From the NCBI GenBank assembly GCA_009785215.1, contig WQWU01000001.1, positions 1 to 64,000 on the forward strand: a stretch of DNA of 64,000 nucleotides, written 5' to 3'. The DNA comes from Treponema sp. (lineage in GTDB: Bacteria > Spirochaetota > Spirochaetia > Treponematales > Breznakiellaceae). Made by a program: the position numbers and the translations under genes. The notes below the pieces were generated by a model. It had not been told where the DNA came from, ran no database searches, and saw nothing but the letters and a program-made list of their open reading frames with translations. Position 1 is the stretch's first letter; each line of letters opens with the position of its first letter. Positions 43,081 through 54,396 of the stretch are shown in pieces.

Positions 43081-43091
43081 GAGAAGATAAT

Positions 43092-43475
43092 ATGGCAGCC
43101 ACAAAAGAAGACATTTTAGAATCAATTGCATCAATGACAGTTCTGGAAGTTTCAGAACTTGTAAAAATGATGGAAGAAAAATTCGGCGTTAGCGCAGCAG
43201 CTCCGGTAGCGGTAGCAGCAGCAGGCGGTGGCGGAGCAGCAGCTCCTGCAGCAGAAGAAAAGTCCGAATTTAACGTTATCCTTAAGGGATTTGACGAAGC
43301 CAAGAAAATTGCAGTTATTAAAGAAGTTCGCGGCGTAACAGGTCTTGGACTTAAAGAAGCAAAAGACCTTGTAGAAGGCGCTCCGAAGCCGCTTAAAGAA
43401 GGCGTTTCAAAAGACGAAGCAGCAAAGATCAAAGAAGTTATTACTGCTGCAGGCGGAACTGTAGAAGTTCAATAA
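43092..43475 (+). CDS. rplL: 50S ribosomal protein L7/L12
   Basis: 127 residues. N-terminal dimerisation ([28 protein letters not shown]), an Ala/Gly-rich hinge, and the C-terminal domain with [26 protein letters not shown] that recruits translation factors. AGGAG precedes the ATG. Confidence 0.98.
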   Translation: MAATKEDILESIASMTVLEVSELVKMMEEKFGVSAAAPVAVAAAGGGGAAAPAAEEKSEFNVILKGFDEAKKIAVIKEVRGVTGLGLKEAKDLVEGAPKPLKEGVSKDEAAKIKEVITAAGGTVEVQ

Positions 43476-43481
43476 GTTTGT

Positions 43482-43527
43482 TTATGTCTGCCGCTAATAA
43501 CGGTGCCGTTATTAGCGGCAGACATAA
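43482..43527. terminator. Perfect 46-nt palindrome between rplL and rpoB
   Basis: 43482-43503 is exactly complementary to 43506-43527. As RNA this is a 21-bp stem with a GTGC loop. The downstream T content is weak (ATTTATTT), so it may be an attenuator or an RNase III processing site rather than a full terminator. Confidence 0.75.
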
Positions 43528-43575
43528 CATTTATTTAAAAAAAGCTGACTATTGCAGAACAGGAAGGGGAAAACG

Positions 43576-46500
43576 ATGACGAAGATGAAGACGACCGACA
43601 AGCGTACATATATTGGAAAAGAAAGTCAAGATGTAATGGATTTGCCGGACTTAATCGATATTCAGCTCAATTCCTACGAGCGTTTTTTACAAAGAGAAAA
43701 AGTAAATAAAGGCGAAAAGCTTAATCTTCAGGGACTTCAGGAAGTTTTTGAAACCACATTCCCCATAAAAAGCCCCAACGAAGATATGAGGCTTGAATTT
43801 GAATATTACACCTTCGATGAAGGGAATATAAAAGTAACCGAACTTGAATGTAAGCAAAAAGGGCTTACCTATTCAGTGCCGCTTAAAGCGCGTGTTAATC
43901 TGGCTTTTACTCAAACAGGTGAAATCCGCCAGAAAGATATTTATATGGGCGATGTTCCTCTTATGACAGAAAGGGGTACATTTATAATTAATGGTGCAGA
44001 AAGAGTAGTTGTTTCTCAGATACACCGTTCGCCCGGCGTAATTTTCAGCCATGAAAAAGGCGTTTTTTCTTCCAGAATAATTCCCTATAGGGGCAGCTGG
44101 CTGGAATTTGAAATTGATCAAAAACGTGAACTGATATATGCAAAAATTGACAGAAAAAAAAGAATCCTTGGAACAATTTTTCTGCGTACCCTCGGCTTAA
44201 GCACAAGAGAAGAAATAATTAACGCTTTTTATAAAGTCGAAAACCTGAAAATTAAAGACGACAGAGAAACAAAAGAAAAAATTTCCGGCAAAGTTCTTGC
44301 AAAATCCGTTATGGGAAAAGACGAAAACGGAAACGAAAGGCTTATTTACCGTGCAGGAGAAAAACTGCATCCGCACAATGTTGATGAACTTGTTGTAAAC
44401 GATATTAAATCAATATGTTATATCGATTTTGAAGCAGAAGGCTCGCTTAATTCAAACATGATTCTTCAGTGTTTTGAACGCGAAGATATTAAATTCGTAA
44501 AAGAAGCGGGAACAGAACCTTCTAAAGAAGAATCGTTAATGGCGGTTTATTCAGTATTAATGCCAGGCGAATCCATTACTGTGGAACAGGCAGAAAAAGA
44601 TCTTCAGGGAATGTTCTTTTCAGACCGCCGTTATGATCTTGGCAAAGTCGGACGTTACAAACTTAATAAAAAGTTCAATTTGGATCTTCCAGATAATAAA
44701 TTTACTCTTGCAAGCGATGATATTATCGCAACCATGAAATATCTTATAAAGATATATGCGGGAAATGAATCTTCCGATGATATCGATCATCTTGGAAACA
44801 GGCGTATACGTTCTGTAGGCGAACTTATGGCAAATCAAATGAAAACTGCATTCAGCCGCATGGAACGCATTGCAAAAGAAAGAATGAGTCTTAAAGAAAC
44901 AGACACAATAAAACCGCAGGAATTAATTTCCATAAAACCAATTGTTGCCGCTATCAAAGAATTTTTTGGATCAAGCCAGTTGTCTCAGTTTATGGATCAA
45001 GTTAATCCGCTTGCAGAACTAACCCATAAAAGACGTCTTAACGCGCTTGGTCCCGGCGGTCTTTCGCGTGACAGAGCCGGTTTTGAAGTACGCGAAATTC
45101 ACTATACGCACTACGGCAGAATGTGCCCTATCGAAACACCGGAAGGACCAAACATCGGTCTTATTGTTTCATTGGCAAATTATACCCGCGTAAATGAATA
45201 CGGCTTTTTAGAAACACCTTACCGTAAAGTAGCTAAAGGTATAGCATCAAAAGATATTGAATATTTATCTGCAATGGACGAAGACAGATATTTTATCGCT
45301 CAGGCTTCTGCAAAAGTAAGCGGTAACGGTTCGCTTACAGAAGATCAGGTTTCATGCCGCCGTCAGGGTGATTATATTACCAGAGCGCCGGAAGAGATTC
45401 AATACATGGACGTTTCTCCAAAGCAGATCATTTCAGTGTCTGCTTCGCTGATTCCCTTCCTTGAACATGATGATGCGAACCGCGCACTCATGGGTTCTAA
45501 CATGCAGCGTCAGGCAGTGCCGCTTGTTTTCCCTGAAGCGCCGCGTGTAGGAACCGGAATGGAAAGTAAATGTGCTTATGACTCAGGCGTACTGGTTAAA
45601 TCGCGCAGAGCAGGAACTGTTCTTCGTGTAACATCGCAGGAAATTGTAATAAAGCCGGAAAGATCCGGGAATGCAAAACCCGCGGCGCAGGTAACAATCG
45701 ATGAAAGCGGAAACGATGTTTACCAGTTAATAAAGTTCCAGAGAACAAATCAGGACACATGTTATAATCAGCGTCCAATAGTAAGACCTGGAGAAAAAAT
45801 AGCTTCCGGTCAGGTAATTGCAGACGGGCCTGCTACTCAGAACGGCGAACTCGCCCTTGGACGCAATATTCTTGTAGGTTTTATGCCCTGGAACGGATAT
45901 AATTATGAAGACTCAATTCTTATCTCCCAGCGGGTTGTAAAAGATGATATGTTTACTTCCATACATATAAAAGAATTTATTGTAGAAGTAAGAGAAACAA
46001 AACTGGGTCCTGAAAAAATTACCCGCGACATTCCGAATACTTCGGAAAAAAGCCTTGATAATCTTGACGGCGAAGGTATTATCCGTATCGGCGCAAAAGT
46101 ACGCTCCGGCGATATTTTGGTTGGTAAGGTTACGCCAAAAAGTGAAACAGAAACAACGCCTGAATTTAAACTTTTAAATTCAATCTTCGGCGAAAAGGCA
46201 AAAGAAGTACGCGACTCATCGTTAAAAGTGCCGCATGGAATTGACGGAACAATTATCGATATTCAGCGGTTAAAAAGAACAGAACATGACAGTTTAAGCC
46301 CCGGCGTTGATGAAGTTGTAAAAGTATTAATCGCTACCAAGCGCAAACTTCGCGAAGGCGATAAAATGGCAGGCCGTCACGGCAATAAAGGCGTAGTTGC
46401 AAAAATTCTTCCGGAAGAAGATATGCCTTTCATGGAAGACGGAACGCCTTTAGACATTTGTTTAACGCCGCTTGGTGTTCCTTCCCGTATGAATATCGGA

Positions 46501-47103
46501 CAGCTTCTGGAAACAGAACTTGGCTGGGCGGGTTCTACGCTTAATGAATGGTATTCAACGCCTGTTTTCCAGTCTCCTTCGACAGAAAAAATAGAAGAAA
46601 AACTGCGTGAAGCAGGGCTTCCTGTTACAAGTAAGACCATTTTAAAAGACGGCAAGACAGGTGAAGAATTTGTAAATCCTATTTTCTGCGGAATTATTTA
46701 TTTCCTAAAACTGCATCACCTTGTTGATGATAAAATGCATGCTCGTTCTACAGGGCCGTACTCGCTTGTTACTCAGCAGCCATTGGGCGGTAAGGCGCAG
46801 TTTGGCGGTCAGCGATTGGGCGAAATGGAAGTTTGGGCGCTTGAAGCATACGGCGCTGCAAATACATTGCAGGAACTTTTAACTATTAAATCCGATGACA
46901 TGACAGGGCGTTCAAAGATTTACGAAGCTATCGTAAAAGGAGAGCCCTCTACAACAGCTGGCGTGCCTGAATCGTTTAACGTACTTGTTCAGGAATTAAG
47001 GGGTCTTGCATTGGATTTATCAATCTTTGATGTTAAGGGAAAACAAATACCACTCACCGAAAAGGATGAGGAACTGATAACCAAATCTGGAAGTAACTTC
47101 TAA
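43576..47103 (+). CDS. rpoB: RNA polymerase beta subunit
   Basis: 1175 residues, complete. [37 protein letters not shown] is the rifampicin region, with the wild-type-like QFMDQ and HKRR positions; [13 protein letters not shown] is in the catalytic core. The ATG at 43576 has GGAAGGGG 7 nt upstream; an earlier in-frame TTG is less likely. Confidence 0.98.
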   Translation: MTKMKTTDKRTYIGKESQDVMDLPDLIDIQLNSYERFLQREKVNKGEKLNLQGLQEVFETTFPIKSPNEDMRLEFEYYTFDEGNIKVTELECKQKGLTYSVPLKARVNLAFTQTGEIRQKDIYMGDVPLMTERGTFIINGAERVVVSQIHRSPGVIFSHEKGVFSSRIIPYRGSWLEFEIDQKRELIYAKIDRKKRILGTIFLRTLGLSTREEIINAFYKVENLKIKDDRETKEKISGKVLAKSVMGKDENGNERLIYRAGEKLHPHNVDELVVNDIKSICYIDFEAEGSLNSNMILQCFEREDIKFVKEAGTEPSKEESLMAVYSVLMPGESITVEQAEKDLQGMFFSDRRYDLGKVGRYKLNKKFNLDLPDNKFTLASDDIIATMKYLIKIYAGNESSDDIDHLGNRRIRSVGELMANQMKTAFSRMERIAKERMSLKETDTIKPQELISIKPIVAAIKEFFGSSQLSQFMDQVNPLAELTHKRRLNALGPGGLSRDRAGFEVREIHYTHYGRMCPIETPEGPNIGLIVSLANYTRVNEYGFLETPYRKVAKGIASKDIEYLSAMDEDRYFIAQASAKVSGNGSLTEDQVSCRRQGDYITRAPEEIQYMDVSPKQIISVSASLIPFLEHDDANRALMGSNMQRQAVPLVFPEAPRVGTGMESKCAYDSGVLVKSRRAGTVLRVTSQEIVIKPERSGNAKPAAQVTIDESGNDVYQLIKFQRTNQDTCYNQRPIVRPGEKIASGQVIADGPATQNGELALGRNILVGFMPWNGYNYEDSILISQRVVKDDMFTSIHIKEFIVEVRETKLGPEKITRDIPNTSEKSLDNLDGEGIIRIGAKVRSGDILVGKVTPKSETETTPEFKLLNSIFGEKAKEVRDSSLKVPHGIDGTIIDIQRLKRTEHDSLSPGVDEVVKVLIATKRKLREGDKMAGRHGNKGVVAKILPEEDMPFMEDGTPLDICLTPLGVPSRMNIGQLLETELGWAGSTLNEWYSTPVFQSPSTEKIEEKLREAGLPVTSKTILKDGKTGEEFVNPIFCGIIYFLKLHHLVDDKMHARSTGPYSLVTQQPLGGKAQFGGQRLGEMEVWALEAYGAANTLQELLTIKSDDMTGRSKIYEAIVKGEPSTTAGVPESFNVLVQELRGLALDLSIFDVKGKQIPLTEKDEELITKSGSNF

Positions 47104-47117
47104 GAGGGGAAAAAAGC

Positions 47118-50100
47118 ATGCGCGATATTCAGGATTTTGATTCGATAATGATACGGCTGGCTTCGCCGGATATGATCCGGTCGTGGTCTTATGGCGAAGT
47201 AAAAAAACCGGAAACAATTAATTACCGTACTCTCAGGCCGGAAAAGGAAGGTCTTTTCTGCGAACGTATTTTTGGTACAACAAAAGAATGGGAATGTTAC
47301 TGCGGAAAATTTAAATCGATACGTTACAAGGGAGTAATTTGCGACAGATGCGGAGTTGAAGTAACTCACTTTAAAGTCCGCCGCGAAAGAATGGGTCATA
47401 TCGAACTTGCTGCTCCAGTATCTCATATTTGGTATTACCGCTCTGTTCCAAGCCGGATGGGTCTTCTTCTTGATCTTCCTACAAGCCAGCTTCGTTCTGT
47501 TCTTTATTATGAAAAATATATTGTAAAAGATTCCGGCGATACAGCCTTAAAAAAAGGTCAGCTTCTTTCTGAAGAAGAATTCTATGAAGCGCAGGAACGC
47601 TTTGGCGGCGGCTTTACCGCAGGCATGGGTGCAGAAGCAATCAGCGAGCTTTTGGAAAATCTTGATCTTGATCAGATGGCTGCCGAATTACGCCAAAAAA
47701 TGATCGATAAAGGCGCAAAAAGCGATAAACGTCTTTTAAAGCGCATCGAAATTGTAGAAAATTTCCGTAACTCAAATAATAAACCTCAATGGATGATTCT
47801 TAATACGATTCCTGTAATTCCGCCCGAACTGCGCCCAATGGTACAATTAGACGGCGGCCGCTTTGCAACAAGCGATCTTAACGATCTTTACCGCAGAGTA
47901 ATTAACCGCAATAACCGTCTTAAAAGACTGCAGGCTCTTAATGCTCCAGATATTATTATCCGCAACGAAAAGCGAATGCTTCAGGAAGCTGTTGATGCTT
48001 TATTTGACAACTCCAAGAAAAAGAAAGTTGTTAAAGGTTCATCAAACAGGCCGCTTAAATCGATTTCCGATATGCTTAAAGGAAAGCAGGGGCGTTTCCG
48101 CCAAAACCTGCTTGGAAAGCGCGTAGACTATTCCGGCCGTTCAGTTATTACTGTAGGACCTGATCTTAAAATGTGGCAGTGCGGAATCCCGACAAAGATG
48201 GCGCTTGAATTATTCAAGCCTTTTATAATGAAAAAACTTGTCGACAAAGATGTTGTTTTTAACATTAAAAAAGCAAAAATGCTTGTAGAACAGGAAACGC
48301 CGGAAGTATTTGCAATTCTTGACGAAGTTGTAAAAGAACATCCTGTGCTTCTTAACCGTGCACCGACACTGCACCGCCTTGGCATTCAGGCTTTTGAACC
48401 TGTACTTGTAGAAGGAAAAGCGATTAGGCTTCATCCGCTTGTTTGTCATGCGTTTAATGCCGACTTTGACGGCGACCAAATGGCAGTCCATGTTCCTTTA
48501 ACACAGGCTGCGCAAATGGAATGCTGGACATTGATGCTCTCTGCGCGAAACCTTTTAAATCCTGCAAACGGAAAAACTATTGTATTCCCATCTCAGGATA
48601 TGGTACTGGGAATCAACTTCCTTACTAGACTTAAAAGAAATGCAAAACGTCCGGGTTCAGATAAACCAGAGACAAAAGATAAAATCCCCTATTATTCATC
48701 GCCGGAAGAAGTTCTTATGGCAGTTGACAGTAAATCCCTAGACTGGGAAGCTGCTGTCCGTTTAAAACCGCCCAAATTCCCAATTTGGGATAAAGTTGGA
48801 GGAATTGCTGAAACTGATAAAAACGGAACGATTGTCACTTCTGCGGGAAGACTTGTTTTTAATGAAGAAATGCCTGATAACATTCCGTTTATCAACTATG
48901 AATTAAAAGATAAAGAATTACGTGCGCTTATTGAGTATGTTTTTAAAGAAAAAGGCTCATGGACTACAGTTCAGATGCTGGATGCGATAAAATCTACAGG
49001 ATACCGTTATGCGACAGTTTTCGGCGCAACAATAGGTATGGATGACATCATTATTCCAAAGGAAAAAACAGAAATTATCGAAAAGGCGAATAAAGAAGTA
49101 GAAGAGATTCAGAAACAATGGCACAGACAGCTTCTTACAAATGATGAGCGCAAAAACCGCGTTATCGATATTTGGACAAAAATTAACGAAGAACTTACCA
49201 ATAAAACAATGCAGACACTTGAATCTGACAGAGACGGCTTTAACTCAATTTATATGATGGCAAACTCCGGCGCCCGCGGAAGCCGCAACCAGATTCGTCA
49301 GCTTGCCGGTATGCGCGGTCTTATGGCAAAACCATCAGGTGATATTATTGAACTTCCCATCAGGTCAAACTTTAAAGAAGGTCTTTCTGTTATCGAATTC
49401 TTTATTTCAACTAACGGCGCCCGCAAAGGTCTTGCTGATACTGCGTTAAAAACAGCAGAAGCAGGTTATCTTACACGGCGTCTTGTAGATATTGCGCAGG
49501 ACATGGTTGTAAATGAAGACGACTGCGGAACCATTAACGGTATTTCTTATTCGGCGATAAAGCAGGGAGAAGAAGTAATTGAAGCGTTAAAGGATCGTAT
49601 TATCGGCAGGTTCACTCTTGAACGCGTAAAACATCCCATAACCGGCGAATTAATTGTCGATGTTAATGATGAAATTACAGAAGAAATTGCACAGAGTATA
49701 GATATTGCCGGAGTAGAAACCGTGCGTATCAGAACTGTTCTTACATGCGAAGCAAAATACGGCGTTTGCCGCAAATGTTACGGACGTAATCTTGCTACAA
49801 ATCGTACCGTTGATATTGGCGAAGCTGTCGGAACAATTGCCGCTCAATCGATTGGCCAGCCTGGCACGCAGCTTACAATGCGTACGTTCCATATCGGAGG
49901 CGCCGCAACAAAGATAAGCGAAGAAAGCCGCATTACGTTAAAGTACCCTGTATACATAAGGGATGTAATTGGAACGCCTGCGCCTATTCAGCTTGAAAGC
50001 GGACATTTACTGTTTACACGGCGAGGTTATGCTGTTGTAAATAAAATAATGAAAGAATTTAAGCTTGAACGCGGCGATAAATTAATGGTATCCGACGGAA

Positions 50101-51461
50101 AGCGCATAAATCACGGCGATGTTATTATTAAACGCGGCTCTGAAGAAATTACTTCTCCGGAAATTGCATACGCTTTAGTTTTAAAAGATAAAGACGGAGA
50201 AGTGCTTTACCTTATTGGACAGGATCAAAAAATAGAAATAAGGAACGGCTCTGATTTTGAAGTACAGAAAGGATCTATCGTTGAAGCGGAAAAAACAATT
50301 GCAACATTCGATCCGTTCTCTGATCCAATTATCGCAGAAGCAAGCGGAACAGTTAAATATGAAGATATTATTCTTGGCTCCACCCTTGAAGAAATTGACG
50401 ATGATACAGGCAATACTGAAAAGCGCATAACGGAAAATCAGCATGAGAGCAAACAGCCGCGTATATTTATTGTCGATGATAAGGGTATAGAAGTTGCATC
50501 ATGTCCTCTTCCAGCCGGAGCGATTCTTCTTGTTGATGAAGACGATCAGATTAAAGCCGGCCGTACAATTGCAAAGACACTTAAAGAAACTGCAAAGGCT
50601 ATGGATATAACTTCCGGTCTTCCGCGAATCAGCGAACTTTTCGAAGCGCGTAAGCCAAAGAGTCCTGCAGTTCTTGCAGAAGTTTCCGGAACAGTATATT
50701 TCCGCGGAATTGTAAAGAACAAAAGAAAAGTTTCTGTTATTGACAAATACGGAAGGGAATGTTCTCACTTAATTCCGATGAGTAAAAGATTAAATGTTCG
50801 TCATGGTGATACTGTAGAAGCCGGTGAACTGCTTTGTCAGGGCGCGATTAATCCGCATGATGTTCTCAGGATTCAGGGAGAAGGCAAGCTTCAGCGTTAT
50901 TTAATGGATGAAATACAGCATGTTTACCGCCTGCAGGGTGTTTCGATTAATGACAAACATATTGGTGTAATCATCAGGCAAATGATGCGCAAAGTAGAAA
51001 TCCGTTTTGTAGGTGATACTAAATTTATTTATGGATCATCTGAAGATAAATACTCTTTCCATGAAGAAAATGCCCGTGTAATTGCAGAAGGCGGACAGCC
51101 GGCAATTGCTCAGCCTATGTTCCAGGGAATAACCAAAGCTGCTCTTAATATTGATTCATTCCTTTCTGCAGCCAGTTTTCAGGAGACTACAAGGGTTCTT
51201 ACAAATGCGGCAATCGAAGGAAAAACAGATTATCTGCGCGGCTTAAAAGAAAATATTATTATTGGTCATCCAATCCCTGCGGGAACAGGCATGAAACGTT
51301 ACCGCAACATCAAATTATTCGATGATGAAAGCCAGGATTTAGACGAATACATGCAGGAAATTCTTGACAGACGTAAACTGGAAAACGAAGCTTCGCTTGA
51401 AGTGACCGCTGTAGAAACTGTACAGCAGGAAGAGCCGGTTATGGATGAAGTTGAGAGCTGA
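47118..51461 (+). CDS. rpoC: RNA polymerase beta-prime subunit
   Basis: 1447 residues, complete. N-terminal zinc site [20 protein letters not shown]; catalytic NADFDGDQM (three Asp binding Mg2+); second zinc site [19 protein letters not shown] precedes the ATG, 14 bp after rpoB. The aldo/keto reductase gene follows after only 2 bp. Confidence 0.98.
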   Translation: MRDIQDFDSIMIRLASPDMIRSWSYGEVKKPETINYRTLRPEKEGLFCERIFGTTKEWECYCGKFKSIRYKGVICDRCGVEVTHFKVRRERMGHIELAAPVSHIWYYRSVPSRMGLLLDLPTSQLRSVLYYEKYIVKDSGDTALKKGQLLSEEEFYEAQERFGGGFTAGMGAEAISELLENLDLDQMAAELRQKMIDKGAKSDKRLLKRIEIVENFRNSNNKPQWMILNTIPVIPPELRPMVQLDGGRFATSDLNDLYRRVINRNNRLKRLQALNAPDIIIRNEKRMLQEAVDALFDNSKKKKVVKGSSNRPLKSISDMLKGKQGRFRQNLLGKRVDYSGRSVITVGPDLKMWQCGIPTKMALELFKPFIMKKLVDKDVVFNIKKAKMLVEQETPEVFAILDEVVKEHPVLLNRAPTLHRLGIQAFEPVLVEGKAIRLHPLVCHAFNADFDGDQMAVHVPLTQAAQMECWTLMLSARNLLNPANGKTIVFPSQDMVLGINFLTRLKRNAKRPGSDKPETKDKIPYYSSPEEVLMAVDSKSLDWEAAVRLKPPKFPIWDKVGGIAETDKNGTIVTSAGRLVFNEEMPDNIPFINYELKDKELRALIEYVFKEKGSWTTVQMLDAIKSTGYRYATVFGATIGMDDIIIPKEKTEIIEKANKEVEEIQKQWHRQLLTNDERKNRVIDIWTKINEELTNKTMQTLESDRDGFNSIYMMANSGARGSRNQIRQLAGMRGLMAKPSGDIIELPIRSNFKEGLSVIEFFISTNGARKGLADTALKTAEAGYLTRRLVDIAQDMVVNEDDCGTINGISYSAIKQGEEVIEALKDRIIGRFTLERVKHPITGELIVDVNDEITEEIAQSIDIAGVETVRIRTVLTCEAKYGVCRKCYGRNLATNRTVDIGEAVGTIAAQSIGQPGTQLTMRTFHIGGAATKISEESRITLKYPVYIRDVIGTPAPIQLESGHLLFTRRGYAVVNKIMKEFKLERGDKLMVSDGKRINHGDVIIKRGSEEITSPEIAYALVLKDKDGEVLYLIGQDQKIEIRNGSDFEVQKGSIVEAEKTIATFDPFSDPIIAEASGTVKYEDIILGSTLEEIDDDTGNTEKRITENQHESKQPRIFIVDDKGIEVASCPLPAGAILLVDEDDQIKAGRTIAKTLKETAKAMDITSGLPRISELFEARKPKSPAVLAEVSGTVYFRGIVKNKRKVSVIDKYGRECSHLIPMSKRLNVRHGDTVEAGELLCQGAINPHDVLRIQGEGKLQRYLMDEIQHVYRLQGVSINDKHIGVIIRQMMRKVEIRFVGDTKFIYGSSEDKYSFHEENARVIAEGGQPAIAQPMFQGITKAALNIDSFLSAASFQETTRVLTNAAIEGKTDYLRGLKENIIIGHPIPAGTGMKRYRNIKLFDDESQDLDEYMQEILDRRKLENEASLEVTAVETVQQEEPVMDEVES

Positions 51462-51463
51462 TT

Positions 51464-52696
51464 TTGCAGTATCGTTTGGACAGGAAAACCGGTAATAAAA
51501 TATCTAACCTAAGTTTAGGCTGTATGCGTTTTCCCAAAACACTCGGTATTACTGATATGCAGAAAACCGAAGAGCTGATTATGCGTTCCATAGAAAGGGG
51601 CGTAAACTATTTTGATACCGCCTGGATTTATCCGGGCAGTGAAGAAGCGCTTGGTTCTGTTTTATTCAGGAATAATGTCCGTTACAAGGTTTTTATTGCG
51701 ACAAAATTGCCGATTATTCTGCTGAAAGATAAATTTGATACCCAGGATTTTGATAATTATTTTAATCAATCGCTTAAAAGGCTTAAAACCGATTACATTG
51801 ATTATTACCTATTGCATATGATGACTGACATGGAACAATGGACAAAATTAAAAAATGCAGGTATTGAAAACTGGATAGCTAAGAAAAAAAGTTCAGGACA
51901 GATAAAACAGATTGGTTTTTCTTTTCATGGTTCGGGAAATGAATTTTTAAAAATACTTAATGATTACAATTGGGAATTGGCGCTGATTCAATACAATTAT
52001 TTTGACGAAAATTATCAAGCGGGTGTTACGGGGCTAAAAGCTGCCGCTGTAAAAATGCCTGTTGTTGTTATGGAACCGCTTCTTGGCGGAAAACTTGCAA
52101 CAGGGCTTCCGAAAGAAGCAGTTAACATCTTTAAAAAGGCCAATTCAAATCTGCCGGCAGGCGGATGGACACCGGCAGGATGGGCATTAAACTGGTTGTG
52201 GAATCAGAGCGAAGTAACATCGGTTCTTTCCGGCATGAGTACAATGGAACAGCTTGACGAAAACCTGGGTCTTGCAGAAAAAGCAGAAGCGAATAGTTTG
52301 AATGATTCACAGAAAGATGTTTATAAAGCCGTGCTTGAATCGATAAAAAAAACTACAAAAGTTAATTGTACAGGATGTAATTATTGCATGCCCTGTCCTG
52401 TAGGAGTAAATATTTCCGGTTGTTTTTCTGCTTACAATGCCATGTATTCTATGGGATATATCGAGGGCATGAAACAATTTGCAACCAGCACAGGATTTAC
52501 TTCTGCAAAAAGCGGCAGCCCGGGTTTATGTATTAAGTGCGGAGTATGCGAACCAAATTGCCCGCAGGGTATATCTATTATGAAAGAATTAAAAATTGTT
52601 TATAAAAAAATGGAACCGTGGTTTATAAAATTTGTGGGTTCCTGTGTCCGTGCCGCCCTCGGCAAGCCCCGCAAAAAAAATGAAACTTCAATATAA
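51464..52696 (+). CDS. Aldo/keto reductase with C-terminal ferredoxin domain
   Basis: 410 residues. About 1-290 is an AKR barrel (LGCMRFP, NYFDTAWIYPGSEEALG, DYIDYYLLHMM). The tail has 4Fe-4S motifs CTGCNYCMPCPVGVNI and CIKCGVCEPNCPQGI. This class is common in anaerobes; electrons probably come from ferredoxin. It starts at TTG 51464, 2 bp after rpoC, so it is probably read from the rpoBC transcript. Confidence 0.88.
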   Translation: MQYRLDRKTGNKISNLSLGCMRFPKTLGITDMQKTEELIMRSIERGVNYFDTAWIYPGSEEALGSVLFRNNVRYKVFIATKLPIILLKDKFDTQDFDNYFNQSLKRLKTDYIDYYLLHMMTDMEQWTKLKNAGIENWIAKKKSSGQIKQIGFSFHGSGNEFLKILNDYNWELALIQYNYFDENYQAGVTGLKAAAVKMPVVVMEPLLGGKLATGLPKEAVNIFKKANSNLPAGGWTPAGWALNWLWNQSEVTSVLSGMSTMEQLDENLGLAEKAEANSLNDSQKDVYKAVLESIKKTTKVNCTGCNYCMPCPVGVNISGCFSAYNAMYSMGYIEGMKQFATSTGFTSAKSGSPGLCIKCGVCEPNCPQGISIMKELKIVYKKMEPWFIKFVGSCVRAALGKPRKKNETSI

Positions 52697-53663
52697 AAAA
52701 TATATAAAGAAGACCTCTCGCGGAGACGCGGAGACGCAGAGTTTTAATTCGAAAGCTCTCTTTTCTTCCTCTGCGCCACTGCGCCTCTGCGAGATGGTAT
52801 TTTTGATTATTTTTTTATTATTTATTTTTTCTTGCTCTCGCTCAGCTTTGAATGATAAACTTTTAATCGTTGTAAGTATTCCGCCCCAGGCCTGGTTTGT
52901 TTCGCAGATTGCAGGAGATAATACAGAAGTAATAGTTCTTGTTCCTCCAGGGCAGAATCCTCATAACTACGAACCAACGCCAAGGCAGATAAGAACGTTA
53001 ACTTCGGCAAAAACGTGGATTTTATCAGGTACTGAATTTGAAATAAGCCTTCGCCCCAAAATTGAAGCGCTTTTTCCCGATTTATTAATTGTGGATGGAA
53101 CTGAACATGTAGATTTTAGATTATTAACGCATCATGAGTTACATGATTGTGACCATGATCATGATCACTCTTCTTTGGAGATAGACAGACATACATGGCT
53201 TGGAAGAATACCTGCAATAAAACTTATTAATACTGTAACACAAACGCTTTATCGATTTGATCAGGAAAATGGAGATATTTATTTCGAAAGAATGAATAAT
53301 ACAATTTGGGATATTAATAATGTTTTTGATGAATTAAAAATACTTCTTGCTCCATTGTACGGAAAAAGCGTTTTTGTTTATCATCCCAGTTTCGGCTATT
53401 TCTTTGATGAATTTAATATTTATCAGGAAGCTGTAGAGACAGGCGGCAAAGAACCAACTCCTCGTCAGCTTAATTTATTGATAGAAAAAATGATAGAAGA
53501 AAAACCCGCAGCAATTTTTGTTCAAACACAATTCCCGGTAAATGCGGCAAGAACAATTGCAAATACTGCTGGCGCTCAGGTACTTGAAATGGATCCGCTG
53601 GCTGCAGATTGGCTTGAAAATATCCGGCGAATGGGTGAAACGCTGCAGAAGGCAATTCCATGA
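52680..53663 (+). CDS. znuA: Zinc-binding lipoprotein ZnuA with repeat-split N-terminus
   Basis: Solute-binding protein of a Zn/Mn ABC importer. Core: VSIPPQAWFVSQIAGD, VPPGQNPHNYEPTPRQI (metal His), a His-rich loop HHELHDCDHDHDHS, HPSFGYFFDEF and the late Asp. From ATG 52680 the chain begins MKLQYKKYIKK, then about 42 repeat-encoded residues, then the hydrophobic MVFLIIFLLFIFSC lipobox. So a repeat appears to separate the basic and hydrophobic parts of the signal. ATG 52794 is the alternative start and gives a signal without basic residues. Confidence 0.85.
   Translation: MKLQYKKYIKKTSRGDAETQSFNSKALFSSSAPLRLCEMVFLIIFLLFIFSCSRSALNDKLLIVVSIPPQAWFVSQIAGDNTEVIVLVPPGQNPHNYEPTPRQIRTLTSAKTWILSGTEFEISLRPKIEALFPDLLIVDGTEHVDFRLLTHHELHDCDHDHDHSSLEIDRHTWLGRIPAIKLINTVTQTLYRFDQENGDIYFERMNNTIWDINNVFDELKILLAPLYGKSVFVYHPSFGYFFDEFNIYQEAVETGGKEPTPRQLNLLIEKMIEEKPAAIFVQTQFPVNAARTIANTAGAQVLEMDPLAADWLENIRRMGETLQKAIP
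52714..52795. repeat. Dispersed GC-rich repeat, copy 6, as an inverted pair
   Basis: Left arm 52714-52741 has CGCGGAGACGCGGAGACGCAGAG; right arm 52768-52795 is its imperfect inverse, CCTCTGCGCCACTGCG then CCTCTGCGAGA. A 26-bp AT-rich spacer lies between. It can fold into a long hairpin over the znuA 5' end. Confidence 0.8.
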
Positions 53664-54388
53664 AAAATTATAACGAAAGCGGAATAATTGTCAGTTTTGA
53701 ATCTGTTTCTTTTTCGTACGGCAATGTAAAAATTCTTGAAAATGCATCGTTTCATATACACAACGGAGAATTCGTTGCCATGGTTGGCGCAAATGGTTCG
53801 GGAAAAACTACAGTATTAAAACTGCTTCTTGGTTTTGAAACACCAACTGCCGGTTGTATAAATATTTTTGAAAATAATTTTGCATATGTTTCACAATATA
53901 TGCCTTCCGATAACTTGTTTCCCATTACTGTGCGTGATATTGTCAGAATGGGTCTTTTGCTTCCATCCAAAAGGTATCCCAGGAAAAGTTTAAATGATTC
54001 AGTCTGCGAAGCAATGGAAAAAACCGGAGTTTCAGATATAATATCCAGGTCTTATATGTCGCTTTCCGGCGGACAAAAGCGAAGAACACTTGTTGCCCGT
54101 GCGTTAGCTGCAAAACCCAAGTTCCTTGTATTGGACGAACCTGCAGCAAATATGGACATGGAAAGTGAAGCCAGTCTTTATGAAACACTTGGCGCTTACA
54201 AAGGGAAAACAACAATTCTTATTGTTACGCATAATACAGAGTTTGTTACGCCGCTTACAGACAGAGTTTTATGCCTTGGAAACGGATATAATATTCTTCA
54301 GCATCAAACTGAAAAAATACAGATGCGCAGCTGCAGAAAAAATCAGGATGTGCGCGTGCTTCACAATGAAAATATTTCATGCTGCTAG
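53660..54388 (+). CDS. znuC: Zinc ABC transporter ATPase ZnuC
   Basis: 242 residues. Walker A VGANGSGKTT, signature LSGGQKRR, Walker B FLVLDEPAANMD and H-loop VTHN. It overlaps znuA by 4 bp. Confidence 0.94.
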   Translation: MKNYNESGIIVSFESVSFSYGNVKILENASFHIHNGEFVAMVGANGSGKTTVLKLLLGFETPTAGCINIFENNFAYVSQYMPSDNLFPITVRDIVRMGLLLPSKRYPRKSLNDSVCEAMEKTGVSDIISRSYMSLSGGQKRRTLVARALAAKPKFLVLDEPAANMDMESEASLYETLGAYKGKTTILIVTHNTEFVTPLTDRVLCLGNGYNILQHQTEKIQMRSCRKNQDVRVLHNENISCC

Positions 54389-54396
54389 GGAATTAT

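Noticed and set aside
42905..43432. Long antisense reading frame across rplL
   Set aside because: It is the mirror of the Ala-rich rplL sequence; no ribosome-binding site or family features.
52714..52795. Inverted pair as an insertion sequence
   Set aside because: Only 26 bp lie between the arms, with no transposase; it fits the dispersed repeat family instead.
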